A stretch of DNA of 64,000 nt from Serratia nematodiphila DZ0503SBS1 (lineage in GTDB: Bacteria; Pseudomonadota; Gammaproteobacteria; Enterobacterales; Enterobacteriaceae). The DNA lies in contig NZ_JPUX01000001.1 of the NCBI RefSeq assembly GCF_000738675.1, positions 2,666,001-2,730,000 of the forward strand, given 5' to 3'. The notes under the pieces are model-generated. The model worked only from the letters and a program-made list of their open reading frames with translations, was not told the DNA's origin and did no database searches. Numbering within the stretch: position 1 is the stretch's first letter; each line of letters begins with the position of its first letter. Below, piece after piece: positions 53,485 to 62,296 of this stretch. The position numbers were made by a program, and so were the translations under genes.

Positions 53485-55220
53485 TGCGCGAAACCGGCCA
53501 GCTGCGGCATTTGCGGGTAGAGCGAAGCGCTCAGCCAGCGTTTCTTGGCCTCCGCGCGCGCGGGTTTGCCCGACGACGTGCGGGGAATGCTGTGCGGCGG
53601 CAGCAGCTCGATGTCCACCGCGATGCCGAACTCGCTTTGAATGCGCGCGCTCAGCGAATGCACGATTTGTTCACGGCGTTCTTCCGAACTGACTCGACAC
53701 TGGATCTGCAAAATGATCCTGGCCGCTTCGTCGTGTTCTTCGGTCACGAAGGCAATCGCATCGCCGGAACGGATTTCCGGTTCGGATTCCGCGACGTACT
53801 CAATATCCTGCGGCCAGATATTGCGGCCGCGAATGATGATCAAATCCTTCTTGCGGCCGGTGACGTACAGATAGCCGTCCAGCAGATAGCCGAGATCGCC
53901 GGTGTCCATCCAGCCGGTCACCTGGATCTGCTGCTGGGACTCATCGTCGCAGAAATAGCCGTTCATCAGGCTGGGGCCGGAAATCGTGATATGGCCGACC
54001 TGACGTTCCGGCAGCGGTTGCCCGGTTTCGCTGCGGATCTCGATGCGATGGCCGGGCAGCGCACGGCCGCAGTTGACGAAGGTCGAGACGGCGCGGGTCT
54101 TCTTGCCCGGCGCGACCGCTTTACCCTCGTATTCCAAAATATCGCGGTCGACCTCGTTGGTTTGCGGGCCGGAGCAAGGGTCGGAAAAACTCACCGCCAG
54201 GGTGTTCTCGGCCAGGCCGTAGCACGGCATGAAGGCTTTGCTGTCGAAGTTGATGCTGCTGAAGTGTTCGCCAAACTGGCTGAGCAGCTCGGCCGGGATC
54301 GGCTCGGCGCCCACGCCGGCGACCCGCCAGCTGGAAAGATCCAGATCGGCCAGCTCTTTGGCGTTGCTGCGGCGCAGACACAGATCGTAGCCGAACGGCG
54401 GGGCGACGGACACCGTGCCGCGGTTCTTGGCGATCAGTTTCAGCCACTGCATCGGGCGCATGGCGAAATCTTGCGTGCGCAGGTAGTCGACGGACAGCTG
54501 GGTCGCCACCGGCGTCAGCAGGAAACCGACCAGGCCCATATCGTGATAGAAGGGCAGCCACGACACGCAGCGGTCGCCCGCGCGCAGCTTGATCCCGTCG
54601 CGACTGATCGCGTTCAGGTTCGCCATCGCCGCCCGCTGGGTGATGATCACGCCGCGCGGAAAGCGGGTGCTGCCCGAGGTGTATTGGAGATAGGCGATAT
54701 CGTCGGGCGAAGGCGCCGGCAACGCGATCTCCGGCTCTGGCAAGGCGTTAAAGTCCGCGTCGCTGAGGATGTGCATCGCCGACGTGTTTTCCGTGGCCGA
54801 CGCGATGAGCGGTGTCCACTCTTCGCTGCTGATGATCGCCGCGGGGTTGCAGCTGGCGATTAGCCCTTTCAGTTTGGCGGTGTAGGAGTCGCGCTGGCCA
54901 ACGCCCATCGGGATCGCCAACGGCACCGCCACCAGGCCGGCATATTGGCAAGCGAAAAAGGCTTCGACGAAGCCCGGGCTGGTTTCGGCGATAAGCGCCA
55001 CGCGATCGCCTTTCTTGAGCTTCAGGGACAATAAACGCCGCGCGCCCGCGATCGCTTTTTGCTGCAGCGTGCGATAGTCGAGAACGGTCACGAGTTGATT
55101 GCGACGGTCGTAAAAATTCATTCCCGTATTACCGAGCGCCGCGTAATCCAACGCGTCTACTAACGTGGGGAAGTCCGCATAGCGCATGGGAAGAGAATGA
55201 ACGGAACTTGTTTCAGACAT
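53481..55220 (-). CDS. aasR: Fatty acyl-AMP ligase / acyl-ACP synthetase
   Basis: A 579-residue adenylate-forming enzyme of the fatty acyl-AMP ligase type. YTSGSTRFPRG (from residue 180) is the ATP loop, WLPFYHDMGLVG is a hallmark of fatty acyl-AMP ligases, GWMDTGDLGYLLDGYLYVTGRKKD is the adenylation motif and SSGKPAR near the end carries the catalytic lysine. It activates a fatty acid and loads it on the ACP encoded two genes on. I chose ATG 55220; it has only a weak ribosome binding site, and an in-frame ATG lies at 55187. First gene of the four-gene operon. Confidence 0.85.
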   Translation of the reverse strand: MSETSSVHSLPMRYADFPTLVDALDYAALGNTGMNFYDRRNQLVTVLDYRTLQQKAIAGARRLLSLKLKKGDRVALIAETSPGFVEAFFACQYAGLVAVPLAIPMGVGQRDSYTAKLKGLIASCNPAAIISSEEWTPLIASATENTSAMHILSDADFNALPEPEIALPAPSPDDIAYLQYTSGSTRFPRGVIITQRAAMANLNAISRDGIKLRAGDRCVSWLPFYHDMGLVGFLLTPVATQLSVDYLRTQDFAMRPMQWLKLIAKNRGTVSVAPPFGYDLCLRRSNAKELADLDLSSWRVAGVGAEPIPAELLSQFGEHFSSINFDSKAFMPCYGLAENTLAVSFSDPCSGPQTNEVDRDILEYEGKAVAPGKKTRAVSTFVNCGRALPGHRIEIRSETGQPLPERQVGHITISGPSLMNGYFCDDESQQQIQVTGWMDTGDLGYLLDGYLYVTGRKKDLIIIRGRNIWPQDIEYVAESEPEIRSGDAIAFVTEEHDEAARIILQIQCRVSSEERREQIVHSLSARIQSEFGIAVDIELLPPHSIPRTSSGKPARAEAKKRWLSASLYPQMPQLAGFAQ

Positions 55221-55253
55221 AGACAAACTTAGCCATAGATTAAAAATCACCAA

Positions 55254-55958
55254 AAGAGAGAAATCACTCTTGGCGAGGTAATTGATGTTTTACTATGAAT
55301 AGGTTTTGAATAAGTTTGTTATTCAACCATCTTCATTCCGCGAACAGCGTATATTGCCGTGCTCGAGCGGCATGCCGGTTATTAACCGGGCAGAACGTAA
55401 GTAGCCCGAGTCATCAGCCTTGAGCGGCATCCTGGCGAGATATGAGAGACTATTGTAATATCCGGACTTCGCCGTTCTTTAGTCTGCATCTGTCGGGCAG
55501 GAAATAACTGTCGGCTCATAGGTTATGACCTCATGCATGGCTATCTTGGAACTTAAACACTTCATAAACAGTATGCCGCAAGAAATTCAAAAGTGAACGA
55601 TTCATTTAAGGCTAATCTTAAAAATAGCATTAAGTGGTAAAAATGGCGGCACACCTCCTGATTAAAGTCGGTACACTAAAAGCGGCGAGTTTCTTTTACC
55701 ATAACAGCACGAAATAATAAAAGAGCACTATTAGCGTAGCCTGGCTGCGCCGCTTTCTGTTTCCTTTTTTTATCAATTATGGGCATCGCAGGGTGAATGT
55801 CAGGCAACACGTTGCTGATTCGCCGGGGGAGAATATTCGGTTTTTCTTATCATTGAGCCGGGGGCAATACACAATTCAATAAAAGGCAACAGCATAAAAA
55901 ATGCTAAAGGCGTTGTCGCGTGCTTATTTAATTATTTTATTAAAACGTAAGGCTATTT
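55254..55958. promoter_or_regulatory. Divergent promoter region of the ceramide genes
   Basis: About 700 AT-rich bases between the divergent acyl-AMP ligase and ceramide synthase genes, unusually long for this window. It must hold both promoters. A short hairpin AGCAT-AAAAA-ATGCT lies about 60 bases before the synthase gene. I saw no open frame of quality and no operator I can name; a small RNA here cannot be excluded. Confidence 0.4.
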
Positions 55959-57083
55959 ATGATCCGTATTGAGAAAGTTCTGGATAAACGCGAACTTAAA
56001 GAATTTATTGCTTTCCCCTCGCAACTGTTTCGCGATGATCCGAACTGGATTGAGCCGCTGCATGTAGAGCGCGAAGAGCACCTGTCAAAGAAGAATCCCG
56101 GGACCGACCATATTGAATGGCAGGCATGGGTGGCCAAAAAACAGGGCAAAGTGGTTGGGCGCATCACTGCGCAAATCGATTCTTTGCACCGGGAGCTGCA
56201 TGGTGAGGATACCGGCCACTTCGGCATGATTGACGCCGTTGACGATCCCGCCGTGTTCAGCACCTTATTCACGGTAGCGGAGGAGTGGCTGAGGTCGAAA
56301 GGCGCGCGTAAAATCACCGGGCCATTCAGCCTCAATATCAATCAGGAAAGCGGCCTGTTGGTCGAAGGGTTCGATACCCCGCCTTCCGCCCTGATGACGC
56401 ACGCGAAACCCTACTACGCGGCCCAGATAGCGCAGCAGGGCTACAGTGAAGGGATTGATTTGCTTGCCTATTGGATGAAAAGAACCGACCTGCATTTTTC
56501 GCCGTCGTTAACCCGGATGATGGATCAGGTGCGTAAAAAGGTGACCGTCCGCCGTCTCAATCGCAAGCGCTTTCGCGAGGAGATGCAGGTGCTGCGCGAG
56601 GTGTTCAACTCCGGATGGCAACATAACTGGGGGTTTGTCCCGTTCACCGAGCATGAGTTCGCCACCATGGGGGATCAGCTGAAGTTCCTGGTGCCCGACG
56701 ATATGATCCATATCGCCGAGGTGGATGGCGCCCCCTGCGCCTTTATCGTCGGTCTGCCGAACATTAACGAAGCGATTGCCGATCTGCAGGGGCGTTTATT
56801 GCCGTTTGGCTGGGCGAAGCTATTGTGGCGCCTGAAAGTCAGCGGCGTGCGCACCGCGCGCGTGCCGTTGATGGGCGTACGCCAGGAATATCAATTCAGC
56901 CGCATCGGGCCCATTATTGCGCTGCTGCTGATTGAGGCGCTGCGCGAGCCTTTCGCGAAGCGCAATATCGACGCGCTGGAAATGTCGTGGATCCTGGAAA
57001 CCAATACCGGCATGCGGACGATTTTAGAACGCATCGGCGCGGTGCCGTACAAGCGTTACCGCTTGTACGAGAAAACGCTTTAA
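55959..57083 (+). CDS. cerS: Bacterial ceramide synthase-like GNAT protein
   Basis: A 374-residue protein of the double-GNAT-fold family that includes the bacterial ceramide synthase of Caulobacter. Telling motifs: RIEKVLDKRELKEFIAFPSQ with FRDDPNWIEPLH near the N-terminus, VVGRITAQID, GPFSLNINQESGLLVEGFD and PPSALMTHAKPYYA. It would transfer an acyl group to the amine of the sphingoid base. AAGG lies before the ATG. It is transcribed away from the other four ceramide genes across a 700-base gap. Relatives are often misnamed dATP pyrophosphohydrolase or plain N-acetyltransferase. I am fairly sure of the family; the product lipid is inferred. Confidence 0.78.
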   Translation: MIRIEKVLDKRELKEFIAFPSQLFRDDPNWIEPLHVEREEHLSKKNPGTDHIEWQAWVAKKQGKVVGRITAQIDSLHRELHGEDTGHFGMIDAVDDPAVFSTLFTVAEEWLRSKGARKITGPFSLNINQESGLLVEGFDTPPSALMTHAKPYYAAQIAQQGYSEGIDLLAYWMKRTDLHFSPSLTRMMDQVRKKVTVRRLNRKRFREEMQVLREVFNSGWQHNWGFVPFTEHEFATMGDQLKFLVPDDMIHIAEVDGAPCAFIVGLPNINEAIADLQGRLLPFGWAKLLWRLKVSGVRTARVPLMGVRQEYQFSRIGPIIALLLIEALREPFAKRNIDALEMSWILETNTGMRTILERIGAVPYKRYRLYEKTL

Positions 57084-57302
57084 GCGGCTGATATCGCGTC
57101 CCCTTTTTACGCTCCCAGAATAATAACCGCGCCAGGGCATTTTCGGGCGGTGCCGTTTCAGGAGCAGGGTGACGGCGAGTGAGTGAATGCATCGTTTTCT
57201 GAAAGAGAACGGTTAAGGTTTTTAATTAATAAACTTGAGATAAATTCACGCTGCGTGATTTATTTGCGAGTGAGTGTCGCAGTTTTGACGAGAGCTGATT
57301 GT

Positions 57303-57668
57303 ATGCCTGTGGAAAAGAAAAAAGGAATAAGCCGATTAACCTACAGCATTAGGAATTCCTGGGCCGGGTTTATTGATGCTGTGCTTACCGAAGATGCGTT
57401 CCGCCAATTATTGGTTATTAACGCTATTTTACTGGTTGTTACATTTGGTTTAGATATTACAAATATAGAAAGGCTGTTATTAATCACCTGCAGTTTTCTG
57501 CTATTGGTGGTTGAGCTGCTTAATACGGCGATTGAAACCGTAGTCGATCGCATTTCGCTGGAATTACATCCGTTATCCAAACGCGCCAAAGATTTGGGCG
57601 GCGCAGCGCAGCTGGTAGCCGTGGTGATGACTATCATTATTTGGGGAATGGTGCTGCTGGGGCGATAG
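57303..57668 (+). CDS. DgkA-family lipid kinase
   Basis: A 121-residue small membrane kinase of the DgkA family (E. coli DgkA is 122) with three membrane helices. Active-site residues Glu71, Asn74 and Glu78 in VVELLNTAIETVVDRIS are present, as is the ELHPLSKRAKDLGGAAQ loop. Classical DgkA phosphorylates diacylglycerol. Being 220 bases downstream of the ceramide synthase-like gene suggests phosphorylation of ceramide or recycling of diacylglycerol made when a headgroup is transferred to ceramide. The ATG at 57303 has only a weak ribosome binding site. Confidence 0.88.
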   Translation: MPVEKKKGISRLTYSIRNSWAGFIDAVLTEDAFRQLLVINAILLVVTFGLDITNIERLLLITCSFLLLVVELLNTAIETVVDRISLELHPLSKRAKDLGGAAQLVAVVMTIIIWGMVLLGR

Positions 57669-57771
57669 GGGCTTGGGTGGTTCAACCACCCAGTCGGTGA
57701 ACGTGGCGATATAAGCGGTTATCATCGCTGTTTTGCGTCTTCTGCCATTTAAGCAAGGAGAGTTGGCCGTT

Positions 57772-58671
57772 ATGCCCGTGAATTTTGATCTCAACGATCT
57801 CTATGCGTTTCGCGCGCTGGTGGAGTATGGCAATTTTCGGCTGGCCGCAGAGTCCATCTGCCTGTCCCAGTCGGCATTGAGCCGCAGGATTGAGAAGCTG
57901 GAAAACGCGCTGGGCATCAAGCTGTTCGATCGCACCACCCGGCGCGTGACCTTGACGCTGTACGGGCAGGCTTTTGCCGAACGTTCGGAACAGTTGCTGA
58001 TGAACGTCGAAGCGGTGATGGCCGATATCGATAAGGTCAGCCAGGAGCGGGTGGGGCTGGTTACCGTCGCCACTGTGCCCTCGGCGGCCTACTATTTCAT
58101 GCCCGACGTGATACGCCGTTTCCGGCTGCGCTATCCGCGCGTGCGCGTCAAGCTGATCGACGGCAGCGCAGGTAATGTCATCGAGGCGGTCACCGGCGGC
58201 CAGGCCGATTTCGGCATCTGCTTCGCCGGGCGGCTGCAGCCTAATCTTGAATTTGTGCCGTTGGTGGGAGACGTCTACGTGGCCGCCTGCCGGCGCGACC
58301 ATCCGCTCGCCGCTAAAAAGAACCTCACCTGGCAAGAGTTCTATCAGCAGGATTACGTCTCGCTGGATAAAACCTCCGGCAATCGCAATCTGCTCGATCA
58401 GCGCCTGGAACACCTCGTGCCGGAACGCCCCAGCGTGTGTGAAACTCGCCATGTGACGACCATGCTGGGCATGGTTGAGGCGGGCATCGGCATTGCCGCC
58501 GTGCCCGCCATGTCGATGCCCACTTCAGAACATTCGGTGTTGACGTCGGTATCGCTGGTTGATCCGGTGGTGAAACGCACCGTCGGTTTGATCCGGCGCC
58601 GCGGCCGCATGCAGTCTTTCGTCGCCGCCGAGCTGGAAAAGCTGATTACTGAACAGTATCACTCTGCCTGA
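57772..58671 (+). CDS. LysR-family regulator
   Basis: A 299-residue LysR-type regulator with helix-turn-helix FRLAAESICLSQSALSRRIEKLE and a normal co-inducer domain. The ATG at 57772 is preceded by AAGGAG at a long spacing of 11 bases. Its last 26 bases overlap the convergent binding-protein gene. The convergent binding-protein and citrate-type transporter genes are the obvious targets, as in tricarboxylate loci, though they lie 3' of it. Ligand unknown. Confidence 0.82.
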   Translation: MPVNFDLNDLYAFRALVEYGNFRLAAESICLSQSALSRRIEKLENALGIKLFDRTTRRVTLTLYGQAFAERSEQLLMNVEAVMADIDKVSQERVGLVTVATVPSAAYYFMPDVIRRFRLRYPRVRVKLIDGSAGNVIEAVTGGQADFGICFAGRLQPNLEFVPLVGDVYVAACRRDHPLAAKKNLTWQEFYQQDYVSLDKTSGNRNLLDQRLEHLVPERPSVCETRHVTTMLGMVEAGIGIAAVPAMSMPTSEHSVLTSVSLVDPVVKRTVGLIRRRGRMQSFVAAELEKLITEQYHSA

Positions 58672-59452
58672 CCGGCTGCTGCGCCGGCACGGTTCGCATG
58701 CCGGTCGCGCGAATGGTCGGCTGCGCCTGAGAGGAGGCGAGGAAGTCCAGCAACGCTTTGCCTTCGCGGCGGTGCTCGGCCTTGGCGGTCACTGCGCCGG
58801 CGAAGCGGGTGATGTACTGCACGTTTTCCGGCAGCTCGCCGATAAAGGTGACGCCCGCCACGGGCAGCAATTCGCTCACCTGCTGGAAGCCCAGCGCGTA
58901 TTTCCCCTGCGCCACTTCAGAGGCCACCGGAATGCGCTCAACCTTATGCGCTTTCCCTTTCACCTGTTCCTCGATGCCCAGTTTTTTGAACAGTTGGCCG
59001 CTGACATAGCGGCCGCTGGCGCTGTCGGAATAGGCGAAAGAGTCCGCCTGCAGCAAGACATTGCGCAGCTCGGCATCCGTTTTTATCACCGGCTTGGGCG
59101 CGCCCTGTTTCACCACCATGCCGATCGGCGAATCGGCCAGCTCCACGCGCGAACCCGGCTGGGTCCAGCGCTCTTTTTCCAGTTGGGTGAGCGCGTCGCC
59201 CACCATGATCAGCACATCGGCTTGCTCTCCGCGCGCCAGCCGCGCGGGGATCGCCTGCGGCGTTTTGCCCATCGAGGGGCCGGACACCAGAATGATTTTG
59301 TCGCCGCTTTGAGCTTCATATTCCGGAGCCAGCTTCTCCAGCGCGGCTTTGAAGCCGCCGGAAATCATGACGGTCACGTCTTTGGCCAGCGCCGCCGTAC
59401 TGCAGGAGGCGCACACCAGCGCGGCGAGGATCGAACGAGTGAGTTTTTGCAT
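58646..59452 (-). CDS. ModA-like periplasmic substrate-binding protein
   Basis: A 268-residue periplasmic binding protein with signal peptide ending STAALA. The fold is that of molybdate/anion-binding proteins (KDVTVMISGGFKAALEKLAP, SGPSMGKTPQAIPARLARGE), but without an adjacent modBC the ligand is probably not molybdate. It lies 26 bases after the MFS transporter gene in the same direction. Pairing a periplasmic binding protein with an MFS carrier is unusual. AAGGA precedes the ATG at 59452; the frame remains open upstream but there is noise. Confidence 0.8.
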   Translation of the reverse strand: MQKLTRSILAALVCASCSTAALAKDVTVMISGGFKAALEKLAPEYEAQSGDKIILVSGPSMGKTPQAIPARLARGEQADVLIMVGDALTQLEKERWTQPGSRVELADSPIGMVVKQGAPKPVIKTDAELRNVLLQADSFAYSDSASGRYVSGQLFKKLGIEEQVKGKAHKVERIPVASEVAQGKYALGFQQVSELLPVAGVTFIGELPENVQYITRFAGAVTAKAEHRREGKALLDFLASSQAQPTIRATGMRTVPAQQPVRQSDTVQ

Positions 59453-59478
59453 GGCATCATTCCTTTTGAGATGGCGGC

Positions 59479-60774
59479 TTAGCGCGCGGTTTGCAGCGGC
59501 ATGGCGATGCGGCGATACATATACAGCGTCGCCAGCAGGGCGCACAACGCGGCGAAGCTCATCCAGTAGCCCGGTGAAGCCTTGTCGCCGGTGTATTCGA
59601 TCAACGCGGTGGAGACTACCGGCGTAAAGCCGCCGAACACCGCCGTCGCCAGGCTGTAGGCGAGCGAGAACCCGGCCACCCGCACTTCCGTTGGCATGAT
59701 CTCCGTCAAGGCCGGGATCATGGCGCCGTTGTAGAGGCCGTAAATGAAGGACAGCCACAGCAGCACGGCCAGCATCATGCTGAAGCTGGGGGCGGCGGCG
59801 AGCAGGCTCAGCGCCGGGTAGGCGGTGGCCAACGTCAGCAACGTCATGGCGACCAGCACCGGTTTGCGGCCGAAACGGTCCGACAGCGCGCCGCCGATGG
59901 GCAGCCAGATGAAGTTGGAGATCGCCACCAGCAGGGTGACCAGCAAGCTGTCGGAAGCGCTGAGCAGCAGCACCTTTTTGCCGAAGGTCGGCGCATAGAC
60001 GGTGATGAGGTAAAACGCGGTGGTGGTCATGGCGACCATCAGCATGCCGGCGATCACCACCGGCCAGTTTTTCAGCAGGGTTTTAAACACGTCGCGCATC
60101 GCCAGGTGGTGACGGCGAGCGGTAAATTCCTGCGTCTCTTCCAGCTTGCGGCGCAGGAAAAAGATGAAGGGAACGATCAGGCAGCCGAACAGGAAAGGCA
60201 GGCGCCAGCCCCATTCGCGAATGGCGCTTTCTTCCAGCGCCGCATTGAGCGCGAAGCCCATGGCCGCCGCCACCATGATAGCCACCTGCTGGCTGCCGGA
60301 CTGCCAGCTGGTGTAGAAGCCTTTACGGCCCGGCGTGGCGATTTCGGCCAGATAGACGGACACGCCGCCCAGCTCCGCGCCCGCCGAGAAGCCTTGCAAC
60401 AGACGCCCGCACAGCACCAGCAGCGGCGCCCAAAGCCCGATGCTTTGGTAAGAGGGGATCAGCACGATCAGGAAGGTGCCCGCGGCCATGATCGACAGGG
60501 TGACGATCAGCCCTTTGCGGCGGCCGACTTTATCGATGTAAGCGCCCAGCACGATGGCGCCGATCGGGCGCATCAGAAAGCCCGCGCCGAATACCGCGAA
60601 GGTCATCATCAGCGAGGCGAACTCGCTGCTGGCCGGGAAAAAGGTGTGTGCGATGTAGGTAGCGTAAAAGCCGAACAGGAAAAAATCGAACTGCTCTAAA
60701 AAGTTGCCGGAGGTGACGCGCAGTATCGCGCCGGATCTGGCCCGGGTGGTCATGGGTGAGGTAGAGGAATGCAT
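59479..60774 (-). CDS. Citrate/tricarballylate-type proton symporter (MFS)
   Basis: A 431-residue MFS transporter with 12 predicted helices, closely similar to CitA/CitH citrate:proton symporters of Klebsiella and to TcuC. The opening [28 protein letters not shown] and [25 protein letters not shown] are characteristic. It imports citrate, tricarballylate or aconitate. ATG 60774 follows GGAGATAACG. First gene of a two-gene operon with the binding protein. Confidence 0.9.
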   Translation of the reverse strand: MHSSTSPMTTRARSGAILRVTSGNFLEQFDFFLFGFYATYIAHTFFPASSEFASLMMTFAVFGAGFLMRPIGAIVLGAYIDKVGRRKGLIVTLSIMAAGTFLIVLIPSYQSIGLWAPLLVLCGRLLQGFSAGAELGGVSVYLAEIATPGRKGFYTSWQSGSQQVAIMVAAAMGFALNAALEESAIREWGWRLPFLFGCLIVPFIFFLRRKLEETQEFTARRHHLAMRDVFKTLLKNWPVVIAGMLMVAMTTTAFYLITVYAPTFGKKVLLLSASDSLLVTLLVAISNFIWLPIGGALSDRFGRKPVLVAMTLLTLATAYPALSLLAAAPSFSMMLAVLLWLSFIYGLYNGAMIPALTEIMPTEVRVAGFSLAYSLATAVFGGFTPVVSTALIEYTGDKASPGYWMSFAALCALLATLYMYRRIAMPLQTAR

Positions 60775-60903
60775 CGTTATCTCCAGTTTGTTATTGGCGC
60801 CTGACGCCGCGCCTGTTGCTGAAGACTCGCTCAGGAAAATAAAGTAAATAAGCGCAATAAACGCATGGCGCGATGCGTTTGGCGCATCAATCGGCGTTAA
60901 CAA

Positions 60904-61210
60904 TGTTGCCTAACCCGATGTAACGTGGCGTTAACAAGTTTGCCGCTCACCGCCCGCTGCGCAGAACGCCGAAAACGTTATGCGCTTTTTGTGACAGGGT
61001 TCATAAAGGGGCGCGGGGAAGCGCCCGTGCCTCTGAACGATTATTCGATACCGCTCGTAAAAAGGTGAATGCCGCGCACTGCGTTTGCAAAATGCGTGGA
61101 TGTACGTTCAGCCTTGCAGTAACAACGCATGCCTTTGCATGCTATCCCAGCGCCTCTCTGCTATAGCTTTACATCTATATAGTTACTGATCTATATTTTA
61201 GGGAGGTCCT
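60904..61210. other. Intergenic region before toxin-antitoxin genes
   Basis: About 300 bases without a gene. The right end is AT-rich with TATATAGTTACTGATCTATA, a likely promoter/operator for the toxin-antitoxin pair. The left end should hold the transporter promoter. Confidence 0.4.
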
Positions 61211-61564
61211 GTGTGGGAAATTAAAACAACGGATGCATTTGATCATTGGTTCAGATCACTCAGCGATGCCGACCGGGCCTGCGTGCTTGCTGCATTGATG
61301 GTCCTGCGGGAAAAAGGGCCCGGCTTGCCCAGGCTCTATGCCGATACGGTTAAAGGCTCGCGTTACAGCAACATGAAAGAGCTGCGTATTCAGAGCCGTG
61401 GCGAACCGTTGCGGGCATTCTTCGCTTTCGATCCGTACCGTATTGGCATTGTGCTTTGCGCGGGCAATAAAGCCGGTAATGAAAAACGTTTTTACGATCG
61501 AATGCTGCAGATTGCCGATCGGGAATTCACGAACTGGCTGAACACATTAAACGAGAAGGAGTGA
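61211..61564 (+). CDS. HigB-like toxin (RelE/Gp49 family)
   Basis: A 117-residue basic protein of the Gp49/HigB-like toxin family. The central GPGLPRLYADTVKGSRYSNMKELRIQ and EPLRAFFAFDPYRIGIVLCAGNK are typical of these mRNA interferases. The start is GTG at 61211 with a strong GGGAGG upstream. The antitoxin gene begins four bases after its stop, the toxin-first order of higBA. Confidence 0.88.
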   Translation: MWEIKTTDAFDHWFRSLSDADRACVLAALMVLREKGPGLPRLYADTVKGSRYSNMKELRIQSRGEPLRAFFAFDPYRIGIVLCAGNKAGNEKRFYDRMLQIADREFTNWLNTLNEKE

Positions 61565-61568
61565 CGCG

Positions 61569-61871
61569 ATGGGCAGAACGTTGGAACAGCTTATTGCGGA
61601 TGAAAAGCCCGAGGTCGTGGCCAAAGCGCAGGCGCTGGCGGCGGACATCATGCTGAACATTCACCTTGCCGAGCTGCGTGAAAAAGTACAGAAAACGCAG
61701 GTTGAAATGGCGCAGGCGCTGGGGATCAGGCAGCCGACCGTCGCCGTGATGGAAAAACCGGGCCGCGATCTGAAACTGTCTTCGCTTAAACGCTATGTTG
61801 AGGCAGCCGGCGGCAAACTGCGCCTGGACATTGAACTGCCGGACGGTTCGCACTACGAATTTGTGCTGTAA
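61569..61871 (+). CDS. HigA-like antitoxin (XRE family)
   Basis: A 100-residue helix-turn-helix protein with the recognition part TQVEMAQALGIRQPTVAVME and a C-terminal dimerisation strand. It neutralises the HigB-like toxin and probably represses the operon. AAGGAG precedes the ATG. A long hairpin follows the stop. Confidence 0.88.
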   Translation: MGRTLEQLIADEKPEVVAKAQALAADIMLNIHLAELREKVQKTQVEMAQALGIRQPTVAVMEKPGRDLKLSSLKRYVEAAGGKLRLDIELPDGSHYEFVL

Positions 61872-61889
61872 GCGCTAACGGCAGAAAAG

Positions 61890-61927
61890 CACAAAGCCCG
61901 CTCAGGTTCCCCGGAGCGGGCTTTGTG
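61890..61927. terminator. Hairpin after toxin-antitoxin pair
   Basis: CACAAAGCCCGCTC and GAGCGGGCTTTGTG form a 14-pair stem with a ten-base loop. The downstream side lacks a T-run beyond CTTTGTG, so termination may be partial. Confidence 0.6.
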
Positions 61928-62296
61928 TACCAGGGCTCCTTTGACACGAGCAGGCGGCCGTGAAAGCAAAGAGGCTCAAAACGGGCAGGCTGTGTGAGCG
62001 CTTTCGTTTGGGCCGGATAGCGTTAAACAAGCCACCCGCACTCCCTTCGCGATGTCTTGCTTGCCCGTAACTGTCTCCTTGCTTCTTAGCTGAAACGATA
62101 CAAATTATGTTGATAAATAGCTCATTTCATGTGCAAAAACTCAATATCTTTCATTAGAACTGCGATGAAATTCGTATTTTTATCGCACTATTACTTCAAA
62201 TACTCACCCGGTGAAGTTCATCACATTTCTTTAACCTGCTTAACAGTAGATTTTCCTTGTTTAGAAAAAAATCGATTCAGCTAAAGGGGAAGGGAA
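61928..62296. other. Intergenic region before DUF4432-like gene
   Basis: About 370 bases, AT-rich from 62100 on, without a gene. It must hold the promoter of the next gene. I see no specific operator. Confidence 0.35.
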
